Of a DNA stretch of 64,000 bases, positions 12,120 to 23,165 are shown piece after piece. The translations under genes and the position numbers were made by a program. The notes below the pieces were generated by a model, which ran no database searches, was not told the origin of the DNA, and saw nothing but the letters and a program-made list of their open reading frames with translations. Every line of letters begins with the position of its first letter. The first letter of the stretch is position 1. The stretch comes from Diploptera punctata (lineage: Eukaryota; Arthropoda; Insecta; Blattodea; Blaberidae). The stretch spans positions 466,001 to 530,000 of the forward strand of contig JASPKZ010010239.1 of NCBI GenBank assembly GCA_030220185.1. Direction: 5' to 3'.

Positions 12120-12419
12120 TGGATTGCACGCCGTAGCGTAGTGGTTAAGGCACTGAGCTACAAGCCGGAGGGTCGAGGGTTCAAGTCCCGTTGGGGTCAG
12201 GATTTTTAAACTGACCCAAACCCTCTGGCGGCACTATGGCCCTGGGGTCGACTCAGCCTCTAACGGAAATGAGTACCAGACGCTTGTTCTGGGGGTAAAG
12301 GCGGCCGTCACGCAGGGCTGACAACCCGGCTGACATAAAGTGCCGATTGTCTAGAAAAGTAGGAGCCTTAACCTCCTACTACCCCAAGGGCCTCCGGGCT
12401 TGTCGTGGGATCACTTTAT
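12120..12419 (+). mobile_element. SINE family A, copy 2
   Basis: Full-length: A box tagcgtagtggttaaggc, B box gggttcaagtcc, body through cctctaacggaaatgag and gtcacgcagggctgacaac, ending gtcgtgggatcactttat. It ends exactly where the second copy of repeat F begins (ggactatttaac), so the SINE landed at the very border of that element. No clean duplication found. Confidence 0.88.
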
Positions 12420-13095
12420 GGACTATTTAACTCATGCCCCAAATGGGAGTCAATGACCAATTACGTTTCAATGAATTTTGTTTAACAACCAATCACAGTC
12501 GTGTTTCCCCTCGATAATTATTGAATTTTGATTACCAAAATAAAGAAAGCTCCTCCTTTGTAATATTCTGAACAGATCAGAGCATTATTTTGCAGTGATT
12601 GACTCTCTAATAAATACGTTAAATATTAAACAGATTCCATCGACCTACATATTTGATAATTGCGTGTTCAATAATTGTGTTTTTAAATAATGATTTTACT
12701 GAGTTGTTTTCCGAAAAAATGAATTAATAACATATAATGTTGGTTATAATATACCTTTTTATGTGTTCATTTTTTTTCTCAATTAGGGTGCATTCTTACA
12801 ATATTGCGATCTTATCTGGCAATAAATAATATGATCAAGTTGAAGTGATGAATAAATGTAACATAATCAAACATTTGTCATTTGTTTTCAAACATCTCTT
12901 TACATTAAATATATAAATATTTTAAAATAACTGTATCTAAATAATGATTTGTGAGTAAACAGCTTAATGTTATTCGTAAAATAGTCCTAACAAATGCCAC
13001 TCTTGATTTCTAAATCCTCCACATAAATTCAGTCCACATTTCGTGACTCGTGATTTTATCTATAATTTGGGATTCACTCGTGGCATTACTTATGG
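12420..13095 (+). mobile_element. Hairpin-ended repeat F, copy 2
   Basis: Same start (gactatttaactcatgcc) and order of blocks as the copy at 11387, diverged by many substitutions and indels. Inverse terminal motif aaaatagtcc at about 12979-12988, then a decayed hairpin (aatgccactcttgatttc ... attcactcgtggcatt). Copies 1 and 2 are in the same orientation, about 400 bases apart, with only a SINE and about 100 bases between them. Confidence 0.75.
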
Positions 13096-13304
13096 TGAAC
13101 AAATAATTAAATATATATAGACATAAATCTATAAAGCAGTCATATCCCTAATATAGATCTATGCTTATGAGAAAAGAGAGGATATTTCTAGAACGAACAT
13201 ATTTTAGAGACAAATGAAATGAGCATTTAAAAAAGTCGTGCATAAAACTATAAGAATCTGTAGAGAATAGAAATCTTAAAATATGAAAGAAATAGGTAGT
13301 TAGG

Positions 13305-13460
13305 TCGATCAAAGAATACCCGAATTGTACGAATAAGCATCTCACATGACACCGGACACAATTGTAGTGTGAGAAGGGACAATCTACCTGCAGACGGGAA
13401 GAGATCACCTGGAAGACCGAAAAAGAGATGGAGGGACGCTTCATTTCTGGAAGTAACATG
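13305..13460 (+). mobile_element. LINE C-terminal fragment, plus strand
   Basis: Reads SPGRPKKRWRD on the plus strand (about 13400-13440), the basic GRPxxRW motif found after the reverse transcriptase in several LINE families here. Surrounding frames are broken. Confidence 0.5.
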
Positions 13461-13499
13461 CTTTGGGCCTAATATAAGAATAATAACCAAGTCCCTGGC

Positions 13500-13900
13500 A
13501 CTGTGAAACATAAGCTCTCCAAACATCCCGTTCCTGAGCCAAATTTTGCACTATATAAATTTTCACTATATAATCTATCTTCCTCAAATTTTGTATTTTA
13601 TTCTTCTACGTCTTCTACGTCATACAGTATATAGTGCTTTCCCTCTAGATTCCTACACGAAATTTCCATTTCCATTCTTCCATTCACCATACCTGGCGTA
13701 TGTTTAGCCCATTTCAGCCCACAAAACGTAATTTTTTATTGCATCACTTTCCTAATATCAATGTATCTGTTCGTTTGTTATTAAGTCCAAAACATTACCT
13801 TAGACCTTCATTTCCAAATACAATATTATATTCTCTTAAACTAAGAGGCCCGTGCTTCGCTTCCATACAACTGAAGAAAACGCCGCTTTATTTTTTCTAT
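13500..13900 (-). mobile_element. LINE 3' relic, GTTA-tail family, minus strand
   Basis: Antisense matches to the family seen at 14800 and 57690: cataagctctccaaacatccc, ctatctTCCTCAAATTTTG, a decayed ccattcaccatacctggcgtatg segment, and near the right end cttaaactaagaggcccgtgcttcgcttccataca. Strongly diverged. Confidence 0.5.
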
Positions 13901-14795
13901 CTATCTATAATGGCTAGCCCGTTGTTGAGACATATCCTCTCCTTTGTAAGGAGATACTAGACAGGCGAATAAATTGTTGCCCAATTCCTTAAAATATTCC
14001 ACCAAATTAAATATAATACATAACCAAGTTAAATTTTTGTTAATTTATTTGCTCATAGATGTCATTTAAATGCCATGCGGTTAACTCACCGACTCAATGG
14101 GACTTTTATATATTACAGTTTAACAATTTTCAGAGAAGTTGGGATGAAAAGAGTACCTCTACTGCATAATATTATGTGTTTACAAAGTTGAGCGTGTTTT
14201 TTATTTCTTTCTGCACTTCATTATGATTTGTAAGTATTGTTCCGAGTTTTTTAATTCTCCCACTTCTTAAATGTTCTTGTCATTTGTCGTTAAGTGACCA
14301 TTCAAATTTAATAATATATTTCCATACGTATTAAGTTTCATTAATATCCCAAATCCTCAGTTAATTAGTGTCATTTAACAGAATACTTACCACTACCTTA
14401 ATAATATGTTATGAGTCTATACCAACCGTTCATTAACGTCATTCAGTTGTACGGCCTCTCTGACCACGATGGATTTGATTAAATGCTCTGGAACACAAAT
14501 TAATAGCAGGTCTAGAGGAGATAGCGCATCTCTTTGCTTTAACCCACTGTGAATTTCAAAAGTATCTGAAAACTGTTTGCTACCCGCATCGCACTCCTTG
14601 TGCCATTTAGAGACATCCGAATAAGTCTAACTAATTTTTAGGAAATTCCGAATCTTCTTTTGATAGTGTCCTAAATAATTAAAAAAGTAAATTAAGTAAA
14701 TATTATTTTTCTTATTTTTTTATTGTATCACAATATCAAGGTGGAATTCAGCCACTAATACAATATGACAAAGTTGAGTCCGTTTCTCTGATGTT
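13900..14795. other. Unassigned sequence
   Basis: No clear feature; possibly very old antisense LINE (gccatgcggttaactc, ggcctctctgaccacgatgg), but I cannot follow a frame. Confidence 0.35.
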
Positions 14796-14799
14796 TCTA

Positions 14800-15255
14800 T
14801 CTAACGAACTAACTCACTGGCTCTATCAAACCCGTAGGTTGATGGCCGCGCGGACATAAGCTCTCCATTCATTCCTATACTGAGCTAATGTTTTCCAATC
14901 AACTCCTGTATAATCTACTTCCCTCAAATTTTGGATAATGTTATTCTCCCACCTCATTTTTGGTCTACCAACTGGCATTTTCTCTCTAGTTTTCCTACAA
15001 GAAGCTTCCATGCATATCTTTCTTTCACCATTCGTGTCACATGTCCTGCCCATCGCAGTCTACGAGACTTAACGTTTCTTATTATATCTGGTTTCCTATA
15101 CATACCATGTAGCTCACTATTATGTAGTTTTCTCCATTCGCCTGTCTGTTCATCTCATTTTGGCGCACATTTTTTAAATAAATTTATTCTCAAATACTCG
15201 TAATCTTCTTTCCTCCCTTAAAGTAAGATTCCATGATTCACATCCATATAATGGA
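14800..15255 (-). mobile_element. LINE 3' end, GTTA-tail family, minus strand
   Basis: The left end is aacgaactaactcactggc, the inverse of the gccagtgagttagttagtt 3' terminus seen at 18290, 58030 and 58750. The minus-strand frame at 14826-15053 reads KMPVGRPKMRWENN...NLREVDYTGVDWKTLAQYRNEWRAYVRAAINLRV, the conserved C-terminus of this family. 5' of this comes a decayed RT connection region. It abuts the next LINE at 15250. Confidence 0.85.
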
Positions 15256-16340
15256 ATGGAATTTGATAATGGAATTTATGGAATTTATTGCCTTTTTTCA
15301 AAAGAAAAAAATACATATGTATTTACATTGCTCACGGGCCTGCTAGGCCGTACGTGCATTATTTTCCCATGGATTAAAAACAAAACAAAAATAATCATAA
15401 TATAAACAAATACCTACATGGCTACACACCTGTATCAGAACAATGAATATGTATAAATAAAATCTATTTCTACACTGCATACACAATAATACACATCTAC
15501 ACTCATCCATGAAAAGACCATATGTATAGGTATAAAAACGTCTCATTCTGTACATTAATAACTTTAAAAAATTGCAAGAAAACAAATTTTTAAAAAAGAG
15601 AAAAAACACATATATACATACACACGCGCGCGCTCATAACCCCCCACCCGTCCCTGCAGACATCAAATGCACTATCAGGCTATTAAACGTATCAAGACTA
15701 CTTATTACATAATATAACTAAAGGTAAAAAATGAAGACCATATTGAGATTATTCTTGTTGATAATATATATAACCTTATTGATCTTCAATTTCGCTATAC
15801 CTCAATTTCCTTACTATACCCAAAAATTTGCATGTTTTCACTTCACTCTTGATGCATCCTAAAATATCCCAGCACGTCACTCTCCCACGATCCGATCTAA
15901 GAAATCTCTCCGGCAGCAACTGAAATCTAAGTTGCTCTGTCTCTCTACAGAATGCTGCCAGTTTTCACGGTCATGGCATAGCGGGCACAGTTTAAAGCCT
16001 TCTTCTCTTGTTAAATTATGGGCCATCCATCCCCCCAAATAAAACCATGCAATAAGCACTTGTATCATCCCTATCCAACGAACCATATATACTTCTCCCT
16101 TCCCCACGAAAGTTTCAGTTCCGACTACAGGGTGAGCGATATATTTGGCTACACTCGGCTTCAATATACTGCCTGTCTATATCAATTAGTCTCTTCTTAA
16201 CTTTCCTCCAAACATTTCTATTATTCCCCCTATTCATCTCCCATACTCAACCCATCCATATGCCCATATGCCAAACTTAACCTTCCCATCCGATGGGCTA
16301 TTGATAGTCCAGATGCCTTCTAAACATATAAACTGCGAAG
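15250..16340 (-). mobile_element. Zinc-knuckle LINE, 3' half, minus strand
   Basis: Left end carries the 3' terminus (inverse of ggaaataaattccatta) and the 3' UTR block with gtacggcctagcaggcccgtgagcaatgtaaat. The minus-strand frame at 15877-16164 has GFKLCPLCHDRENW near its middle, a CPxC zinc-knuckle start followed by His and Cys. Farther 5' (about 16180-16330) an antisense WRKVKKRLIDIDRQYIEAEC-type segment parallels the LINE at 40592. The copy at 25905 shares the GENWQ region. Multiple stops; 5' truncated. Confidence 0.7.
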
Positions 16341-16600
16341 GAATTTGAAATTAAATCCAAGCATCTGATACACAATGTAGCGATTAAAACTTATACGTAA
16401 TCACCCATTGTACTTCCGAGATTTAAAATTGTAAATTAAAATTTCCAAACCGGGCCGGATATTGGACCGGGCCCCCTAGTCATACTAGTACCGGATGCAA
16501 CTGTTCAGAGAATATGTAATGTTAGTGCTTATATTTATTCCATTTCTTCGCGTTACTGTAATGAATTTATTTACGAATTACTTTATATTAATGTAAAATA
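16340..16600. other. Unassigned sequence
   Basis: Contains a short GC-rich palindrome-like patch (accgggccggatattggaccgggcccc) near 16455; otherwise nothing recognised. Confidence 0.4.
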
Positions 16601-16603
16601 AAT

Positions 16604-17692
16604 AATAGTTTTATAAAACTAAAAAAACACGCTTTATTAGAAAACCGAACTAAAAAAATTAAAAATAATTTTAATTTCCAACACGCTTGGGAAAAATAAT
16701 TTTACCATCAAAAGCGTGGGGTGCTCTTTATCAATTAATATATATGATAATAAACAGATATTGGTAAAAGTAAAGCTTCTAAGAAGAAAATGTAAAAATC
16801 ATAAAAGCACCCCACGCTTTGATGGTAAAATTATTTATCCCAAGCGTGTTGGAAACTAAATTTATTTTTCATTTTTTTAGTTCGGTTTTCTAATAAAGCG
16901 TGTTGTTTCAGTTTTTTAAAACTATTATTTATTTTTTATTTTTTAGTCTTAATATTTTACAGAATAAGATAAAAATATAAATATCTTTAAATTCGATACT
17001 ATTGTAGTATGAGCTGAAAGTAATACTCTTCTAAAAAAGAACATCCCAGCCGGATTTGAACCAGCGACTTATGGATTACTGAAATTATATATCACTAGAG
17101 TTGACCGCTCTACCAACAGAGCTCTTACCACGATTGACAAAAACGTCGACAAGTCCGCAACCTATTATACCAGTTTTCATTTTTTTTATTTTCTGATGAT
17201 TGTGGCCAGGATTTTAGAAACAAAATATGAAATTATTTTATTGTCACGGGTCCTTCACAAGTATACAAAGTTTCAAGTCGATCCAATGTTTCTAAGTGGG
17301 TGAAAATCGTGTTCAAAGACTCCGTTACATAGATACAAAGACACTTTTTTTATTATCTGACGTTTCTGGCCAGAATTTTAGAAACACATATGAAAATATT
17401 GTATTGTCACGGGTCATTTACAAGTATACAACGTTTCAAGTCGATCCAATGTTTCTAAGCGGGTAAACATCGTGTTCAAAAATTCCGTTACATAGATACA
17501 AAGACACTTTTTTTGATTTTCTGATGATTCTGGCCATGATTTTAGAAACAAAATATGAAATTATTGTATTGTCACGGGTCTTTTACAAGTATACAAAGTT
17601 TCAAGTCGAACAAATGATTTTAAGTGGGTGAAAATCGCGTTGAAAAATTCCGTTAGATAGATAGATACAGGTCAAGCTAATATAAAGCGTGC
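16604..17692. mobile_element. Fold-back element, copy 2 (short)
   Basis: Arms at about 16604-16760 and 16795-16930 are reverse complements (acacgctttattag, ccaacacgcttggg, accatcaaaagcgtggggtgc and inverses). Then the same downstream order as copy 1: tRNA-like segment (17050-17145, minus), three units of the ~155-bp minisatellite (17180-17660), a few GATA units, and the terminus ctaatataaagcgtgc. Both arms lack a ~72-bp block that both arms of copy 1 have. Confidence 0.8.
17180..17660. repeat. Three copies of the ~155-bp minisatellite
   Basis: Units begin near 17180, 17345 and 17512 with the shared blocks tggcca..attttagaaac, tattgtcacgggtc, caagtatacaa.gtttcaagtcga and ttccgttacatagatacaaagacac. 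Confidence 0.8.
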
Positions 17693-17985
17693 AATGACAT
17701 ACTTTCTTTTATATCTATACGCATGGTCTTTTTTATGTATGAGTGTAGGTGTGTATTTATGTGTATGTACAGTAGTCGTAAACTTATATATATTCATGGT
17801 TTCTATGCCTTTATATGTATGTGTCTAGGTGTAACCATATATGTATTTGTTTATATATTATGTATATTTTCTATTTTATTCGTGTAAAAAATATGAACGG
17901 ACGACCAAGCAGGCCCGTGCGCAATGTAAATTAAATTTTTTGTATCCTTTCTTTCGAAATGGTAATAAATTCCATTACTTACTGT
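17693..17985 (+). mobile_element. Zinc-knuckle LINE 3' UTR fragment, plus strand
   Basis: Shares with 27293-27560 and (inverted) 15260-15480: gtatttgtttatat.ttatg, then cggacgaccaagcaggcccg and tgcgcaatgtaaat, then a cctttctttcgaaatggtaataaattccatta end. Purely 3' UTR. Confidence 0.65.
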
Positions 17986-18073
17986 ATCTGTATATCAAAG
18001 TGAGACTAATAGAGAAGTGAATGGAGACAACTAAGTCTATATAACAGGAGTTATAGATCTTTATGAGAAATCA

Positions 18074-18313
18074 TATGTAGAACAGTTAAGTCTCTTAGAC
18101 TGCGTTGGGCAGTACATGTGGAACGACTGCAGATTGAAAGAGGGAATGAAAACTTCTTGTAGGAAAACGCCCAGTAGATAGCCAAAGAATGAGGTGGGAA
18201 AATAATATTAACCACGATTTGAGGGAATGATTGGAAAACATGAGATGAGGATGGGGTATATAGAGTGGTTAAGTCAACGCGGTTTCAACAGTGCCAGTGA
18301 GTTAGTTAGTTAT
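18074..18313 (+). mobile_element. LINE 3' end, GTTA-tail family
   Basis: Begins gaacagttaagtctcttagactgcgttggg (family form R.RLRWAGH), has ccagtagatagccaaagaatgaggtggg (VGRPRMRW) and ends gtgccagtgagttagttagtt. Short 5'-truncated copy with internal deletions. Confidence 0.75.
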
Positions 18314-18647
18314 AGAATCTGTATGACTGTGCAAGGAGTAATATTGAGCTCGGTTCTATTAGATACCTAGTAGAAGTGTTGGAGTCAAATTGAATCATGT
18401 TCGATATGCATCGTTTGCGAATTATTCCCAGCGGCTCCGTGACCGCCATTAATCTCACTCCGGAAAATTAAACAGCACGAGCTGCAGCTAATAAAGGGGT
18501 AGAGCCGGCTGCGTAATGAAGTGCGAAATACCAAGTCTACTTTCTCAGTTACAACACTCCTTACAACAATATATCTTACCTATGTAAACTCAAACTGACA
18601 CAACCGCTACTTGTCCGCTATTTATGCACACCTAGTAATTAACTACA
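18314..18647. other. Unassigned sequence; GC-richer patch 18405-18545
   Basis: The patch contains cccagcggctccgtgaccgccattaatctc and agcacgagctgcagctaata, unlike the surrounding AT-rich DNA. It has no long open frame and no repeat match in the window; a conserved non-coding element is one possibility. Confidence 0.35.
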
Positions 18648-18656
18648 TTATTATTA

Positions 18657-18702
<46 letters not shown>

Positions 18703-18704
18703 TT
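18648..18704. repeat. (ATT)n microsatellite
   Basis: About 18 ATT triplets with one early interruption. Confidence 0.95.
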
Positions 18705-19140
18705 AAACTTTAAAATATTTCAAGTTCTGTTACAAAGCTATATGCGTCCCAAACCTGGACATAAGTAGAATACAAGCCAACAAGCTTTTAGCAGTAGAAA
18801 TGAATTTTTGGAGGCAATAGACAAGAATTTAAAGAAGGGATGAGGCCAGAAATAGCACAATAAGTGAAATTATGCAAGTTGAAAAGAACATATTAGAAAC
18901 ATAGAAGACAAACGTTTGAAATGGTATGGACACTTTATAACAATGGAAATAGAGAGAATACCAATAAACATACTTAATTGGAAAGCTAATGGAAGAAGTT
19001 GAAGAGGCAGACCTAGAGAACGTTGAATAGATGGAGTGAGGAGAAGTATTGAAGCTAGAGATCTGAGAGAAGATGATGCTTTAGACAGGAACCTCTGGCG
19101 ACAAATCAGTTTAGGTTGAAGGAGAAACACTTTATTGTCG
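18705..19140 (+). mobile_element. LINE 3' end, FADDQ family, plus strand
   Basis: Sense fragments read FQVL..SY, QANKLLAVEMNFW, and end with a short segment (agaagatgatgctttagacaggaacctctggcgacaaatcagtttaggttgaagga) shared, inverted, with 39290-39400. Followed by (ATT)n-type tail. The 86-codon minus-strand frame here mirrors the one at 39320 and is an antisense by-product of the repeat. Confidence 0.75.
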
Positions 19141-19189
19141 AATATGTCTTATAAAATATTATTATTGTTATTATTATTGTTATTATCAG

Positions 19190-19796
19190 AAAAATAAAAA
19201 ACAATGGCCTTCTAGGGAGCTCATCCAGTTCGGACAAAGATAATTAGAAAATAAACCAATAGAACAAGTGGTAACATATAACTTCCTAGGTTGCGATATA
19301 TGATACAAAAGCGGAAAGAGATATAAATAAACTAAATAAGTTTAATTATATAACAGGAACACTAAAAATAACTTTGGAAAATTAAGTCAGGAAAGACTCT
19401 ATAATGAAATTATACAAAACAATGGCAGTGCCTATTATTACTTATGGATCCGAAACATGAACAATGACAACACAACAACCTGCCAGAATACAAGCTGCTG
19501 AAATGAAATTCCTCAGACCAATAGCAGGATATCAAAGAACAGACAAAAATACAACACAGAAATAAGACAACAACTAAAAGTAGAGGAATTAAACACAACA
19601 ATAATGAAATACAGAACAAACTGGAAAGAACACTTGGCAAGGACGACTGAGAATAGAATACCAAAAGCAGCATACAGCTATTCACCACGAGGAAGAAGAA
19701 GTTTGGGAAGACCAAAGAAAGATAGAGACAGCAGCAATTTGAGCCGGAACAGGTTAGTAAATAAGCCTAAACCGTAAAGAAGAAGAAGAAGATTAT
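19190..19796 (+). mobile_element. LINE 3' end, RNEDIR family, plus strand
   Basis: Decayed but followable: KLYKTMAVPIITYGSET near 19410-19460, then AAEMKFLRP, a decayed RTDKN..TE.RQQL segment, and GRRSLGRPKKD near 19690-19720. Ends gagccggaacaggttagtaaataagcctaaaccg plus gaagaagaagaag, the 3' terminus of this family. Stops throughout. Confidence 0.75.
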
Positions 19797-19812
19797 TATG
19801 ATCATCGTTATC

Positions 19813-20050
19813 ATGTCCACCGCTGTGACTTCGGGGCGATGCCGTTGCGTCGTACGCAGAGGACCGAGTTCGAACTCCGGGTAAGTTTTTTTTTTTTTTT
19901 ATTTTGTTGTAAGACCAATGTATTGATTATTTGAGGTACTAATAGTTCCCGAAGGACATCTGGATACCATAATCATCCGTATCATATTCACTTTGCTCAC
20001 TGTGAACAAATGGTGCGTCTTGACTTAAATGTTAGTGGTTTTTAAGGTGA
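19813..20050 (+). mobile_element. Diverged SINE family B head with poly-T
   Basis: Starts tccaccgctgtgacttcgggg, with a B-box-like gagttcgaactcc followed by a run of about 16 T. The tail has gttgtaagaccaatgt and gttcccgaaggacatc, decayed counterparts of family B body blocks. Confidence 0.5.
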
Positions 20051-20059
20051 TTCTGGCAT

Positions 20060-20704
20060 TGAGCTAACAACTCATGCAGGTAGGATCTCAATGATCTTGC
20101 CCGGTCATAGAAATATGTATATTATCCAAAGTTAAAAATCTTCTGGCGACATGTCTTCCACTAAGGGCTGTGTGGAGTATGGTATGTGAAGGTATCTACA
20201 AATGGAAAGGTTAAACAAGGTAAAGAGAGAGACTACTCTAATCATTATTTTTCGCGATGGAAAAATGCAGGCTACATGCATAGAGTTCAAATTACAAATT
20301 CAAGTTAGTTAAATATGAGAAAAAAGTGGGATTAGAGAAGCTCAAAGATATTTTCACCTCTGCTATGGAAATAAATTATTAGAGTTTGTGGATGGAAACA
20401 TAGAACGACTTGTGTAAAGAAAAGCGCGGAACTTGAGGAATATGCTACGTGGCAGAACTTGAGATCGATGTTTTCAAACCGTTGGAAGAAAATCGGCAAA
20501 ATACCATTGTCGTTGCAACAAAAATGATTCATACACATTCAGTTAAAGTAGCCTTTAGGCGTAACAAGTAGGATTATTTGAAAAGTCATAGTGTTACTGT
20601 TTCACGAAACATAAGTTTAGGTTTTTCTAGAAAATGTTATTAAATATGTTAAATAGATCTGATGCGTTGGAGCGTCTTATACATAGCAAAATAGGCATAT
20701 ATAT
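20060..20704. other. Unassigned sequence
   Basis: No recognised feature. Confidence 0.45.
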
Positions 20705-20965
20705 TATGGATAATGGCGTAAATACGGGAAATGTTGTAAAAGGCTAACGATTAACGACATTTTTCACTTAGGATGGGCAATATAGTTAATACTATCTTCT
20801 CCATCTATTTATCATCCTAATTTGACCTATATTAGTGGACAAGTTAGGATGATAAAATTGGCAAGTTAATGTTTGATGGGCAATTTAGTATTAACGTTAT
20901 TGCCCATCCAAAATGACCAATATCGTTAATGATCGGCATTTCACGTATTTACTTCATTGTCCGTA
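20705..20965. mobile_element. Hairpin MITE, about 260 bp
   Basis: Left half (20709-20833) and right half (20835-20965) are reverse complements over nearly their whole length. Paired blocks include gtaaatacgggaaatg / catttcacgtatttac, ggatgggcaatatagttaatact / agtattaacgttattgcccatcc, and tatcatcctaat / aggatgata. Non-coding. A family B SINE was inserted at its right border. Confidence 0.8.
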
Positions 20966-21354
20966 CTATATTTCTTATTCAATGCCATCACGTTGTCGTT
21001 TCGACATTCTGGTGTTCTCTCCTGAAATGTCATTATTGTAACCCACTTCTGAGGCTTGGGCGCCTGGATGGCGGAGTTAAGCTGCCCCGTTGATATATGA
21101 TAGCTGACGATGCTAATGATGCGCCTGGAGAGGCCTTAATCCTAAAATTAATGAATATGTTAATGATGATAATGATGGCCAGATGATGTTCGGGGACCGT
21201 TTGGGCCTTAATGTTCCCTGACACTTGTCATACAGGTGAGAAAAAACCCGAAACAAATACCCCGGAAACTTTTCCCGACCGGGGATCGAATCTGGGCCTA
21301 CTGCGTGACAAGGCAGCACGTTACCTTGAGACCACAGAGATGGACTTGTCCGTA
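20957..21354 (-). mobile_element. SINE family B, tail type 2, with target-site duplication
   Basis: Minus strand: ctgtggtctcaaggtaacgtgctgcc head, B box agattcgatccccggtcggg, body with gggttttttctcacctg and acggtccccgaac, then the type 2 tail (ggcctctccaggcgcatc, ggggcagcttaactccgcc, cagaagtgggttacaat). Direct repeats ttgtccgta at 20957-20965 and 21346-21354 (extending with one mismatch to 15 bases). Confidence 0.85.
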
Positions 21355-21377
21355 ATATATGTTTATATATAAACAAA

Positions 21378-21909
21378 GACGTTGAAGTTCAAATATTTGG
21401 GCTGTGATGTTGGCTACAATGTGGAAAGAGATATTGACTCCAAAATAAATAAATTTCAGACGGTGTGTGGAACAATACACAGAACATTCAAAAATAAAAT
21501 TAGAAAAAGAAATCAAGATAAAAATGTATAATGTTATGGCGGTTCCCACAATATTGTATGGATGTGAAACTTGGGCTCCAGTGAAAAAACAGAAGGATAG
21601 AATACAGACGGCGGAGATGAGGTTCCTAAGACAAGTAAAAGGATGTACAAGACTTGATAGAATAAGAAATGAGGATATAAGAGAAGAATTGAAAGTACAG
21701 CCTTTATTGGATAAAGTCACGAATTACAGACAGAAATGGATTGATCACATGGATGTAATGAGTAAGGAGAGATATCCATTGTTAGCAAGAAATTATCAAG
21801 CAAGAGGAAGGCGTGATGTTGGAAGACCTAGAAGACGTTGGGCCGATGAATTATGAAGTCGGAACGGGCAATTGCCTAATCCTTGGAGTGATGATGATGA
21901 CGTTGAAGT
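21378..21909 (+). mobile_element. LINE 3' end, RNEDIR family, with target-site duplication
   Basis: 510-bp insertion between 11-base repeats gacgttgaagt (21378-21388 and 21899-21909). The open frame through to 21856 reads FKYLGCDVG, KFQTVCGTIHRTFKNK, MAVPTILYGCETWAP, IQTAEMRFLRQVKGCTRLDRIRNEDIREEL, and ends GRRDVGRPRRRWADEL. This is the region after the reverse transcriptase in LINE proteins of this type. It ends with gtgatgatgatga. One of the cleanest copies in the window, but 5'-truncated with no RT core. Confidence 0.9.
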
Positions 21910-22534
21910 GTCTGAAAATAAAATTGAAATAAAATAAAAAAATAAGAGAAGACAAAGAGACGCTGAATTATTAAACTGAGGGAATTTGTAAATTTTTAAG
22001 AATATGAGAACGTCACAGTGAAGTGAGATGTCTGAATGGATGTGGTTTTGTGTTGCAAGCAGTGACATGGCGAACGTTGCTTCTAGTGTGTGGATGTATA
22101 AATCTTGATTTACTCACGTCTATGGAAATAATTTTAAGTTGGGAACATCGCGGTGTGTCAGCAATTAAATTGATCAATTTGTATTGTGTGCGAATCCGCG
22201 ATGTTATCATACATCATTGTTCCATCCATTCGTTTCATGTATGCAACCCTCGATTCCAATTTCCTAACCAATAAACCACGTTTTATTTCATTTCATATAA
22301 CTAAAATGCGTCTCGAATACACAATTCAAAATCTTTAATTTGCAAACAATGCATGCATCTGAAATGTTTTAATATAGCATTGTGTAAGATCGTTTCAATG
22401 ATAAATTGTATTTATTCCCTGTTCATTTCTCATAGATTTTACATCACATTTCCTCTTACAGATATTGAAAAACATTGAAACGTATCAATTGGCAATTCAT
22501 CGTTAGAGATATAGAATCACTTTTCGTTTATGGA
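21910..22534. other. Unassigned sequence
   Basis: Overlapping open frames on both strands (22013-22274) but no recognisable protein family or repeat. Confidence 0.4.
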
Positions 22535-22835
22535 TTTTTTTATTCAATGCCCCAGGTTGTCATTTCGACAATTCTGGTGTTCTCTCCCGGCATTGGCTTC
22601 TGTAAGGTGGAGTTACGCTGCCCCGATGATATGATGAGTGATGGTAGTGGCGCATCGGGATATAGTCCTTAACGCTACATTTAATTCAAGGCTAATATGA
22701 ATGATGATTATATGACTATATGATGTATGGGGACCGTTTGGGCCTTAAAGTTTCCTGAAAATTCCGATATAAAAACCTCACCCGGGAAACGTGTCCCGAC
22801 CGGGATGTGTGAAAAGGTGGGACTTTACCTCGTTT
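22535..22835 (-). mobile_element. SINE family B, tail type 2, head missing
   Basis: Same type 2 tail as 20957 and 37608 (ggcagcgtaactccacc, gccgggagagaacaccag on the minus strand), then the body with ggtccccatac and gtcgggacacg. The tRNA-like head is lost on the right side. Confidence 0.75.
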
Positions 22836-22894
22836 ATGAATGCAAATGAGTAGATACAGACCTAATGTATTTAAATAATTTTAATTAAATTATA

Positions 22895-23165
22895 TCATTG
22901 CGCGTCCGGGACTTTCAGTGTTTCGAGTCCCCATGGGGTAAACATTTTCTCATGGAATTTTGACTGATACGGGAAATTACCCACCCAATATCATGAGGGA
23001 ATTTGGGTAGCATTTATAAGGAGCGGTCCCATGTTGAGAAAACCAGTTTAACGACTGGGAACTCGACATCCAGATTACATGTTACCCCTATACTGAAGAA
23101 GATCACATGTGGATGTGGGACCAATAGCCGGCTGATAGGTCAAGGGCCTTTCTAAAACTTTCACG
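22895..23165 (+). mobile_element. SINE family C, 5' truncated
   Basis: Starts within the second box (gcgcgtccgggactttcagtgtttcgagtccccatgggg) and continues acattttctcatgg, gggtagcatttataaggagcgg, ctgggaactcgacatcc, acatgtggatgtgggacc, tgataggtcaagggcc. Confidence 0.75.
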
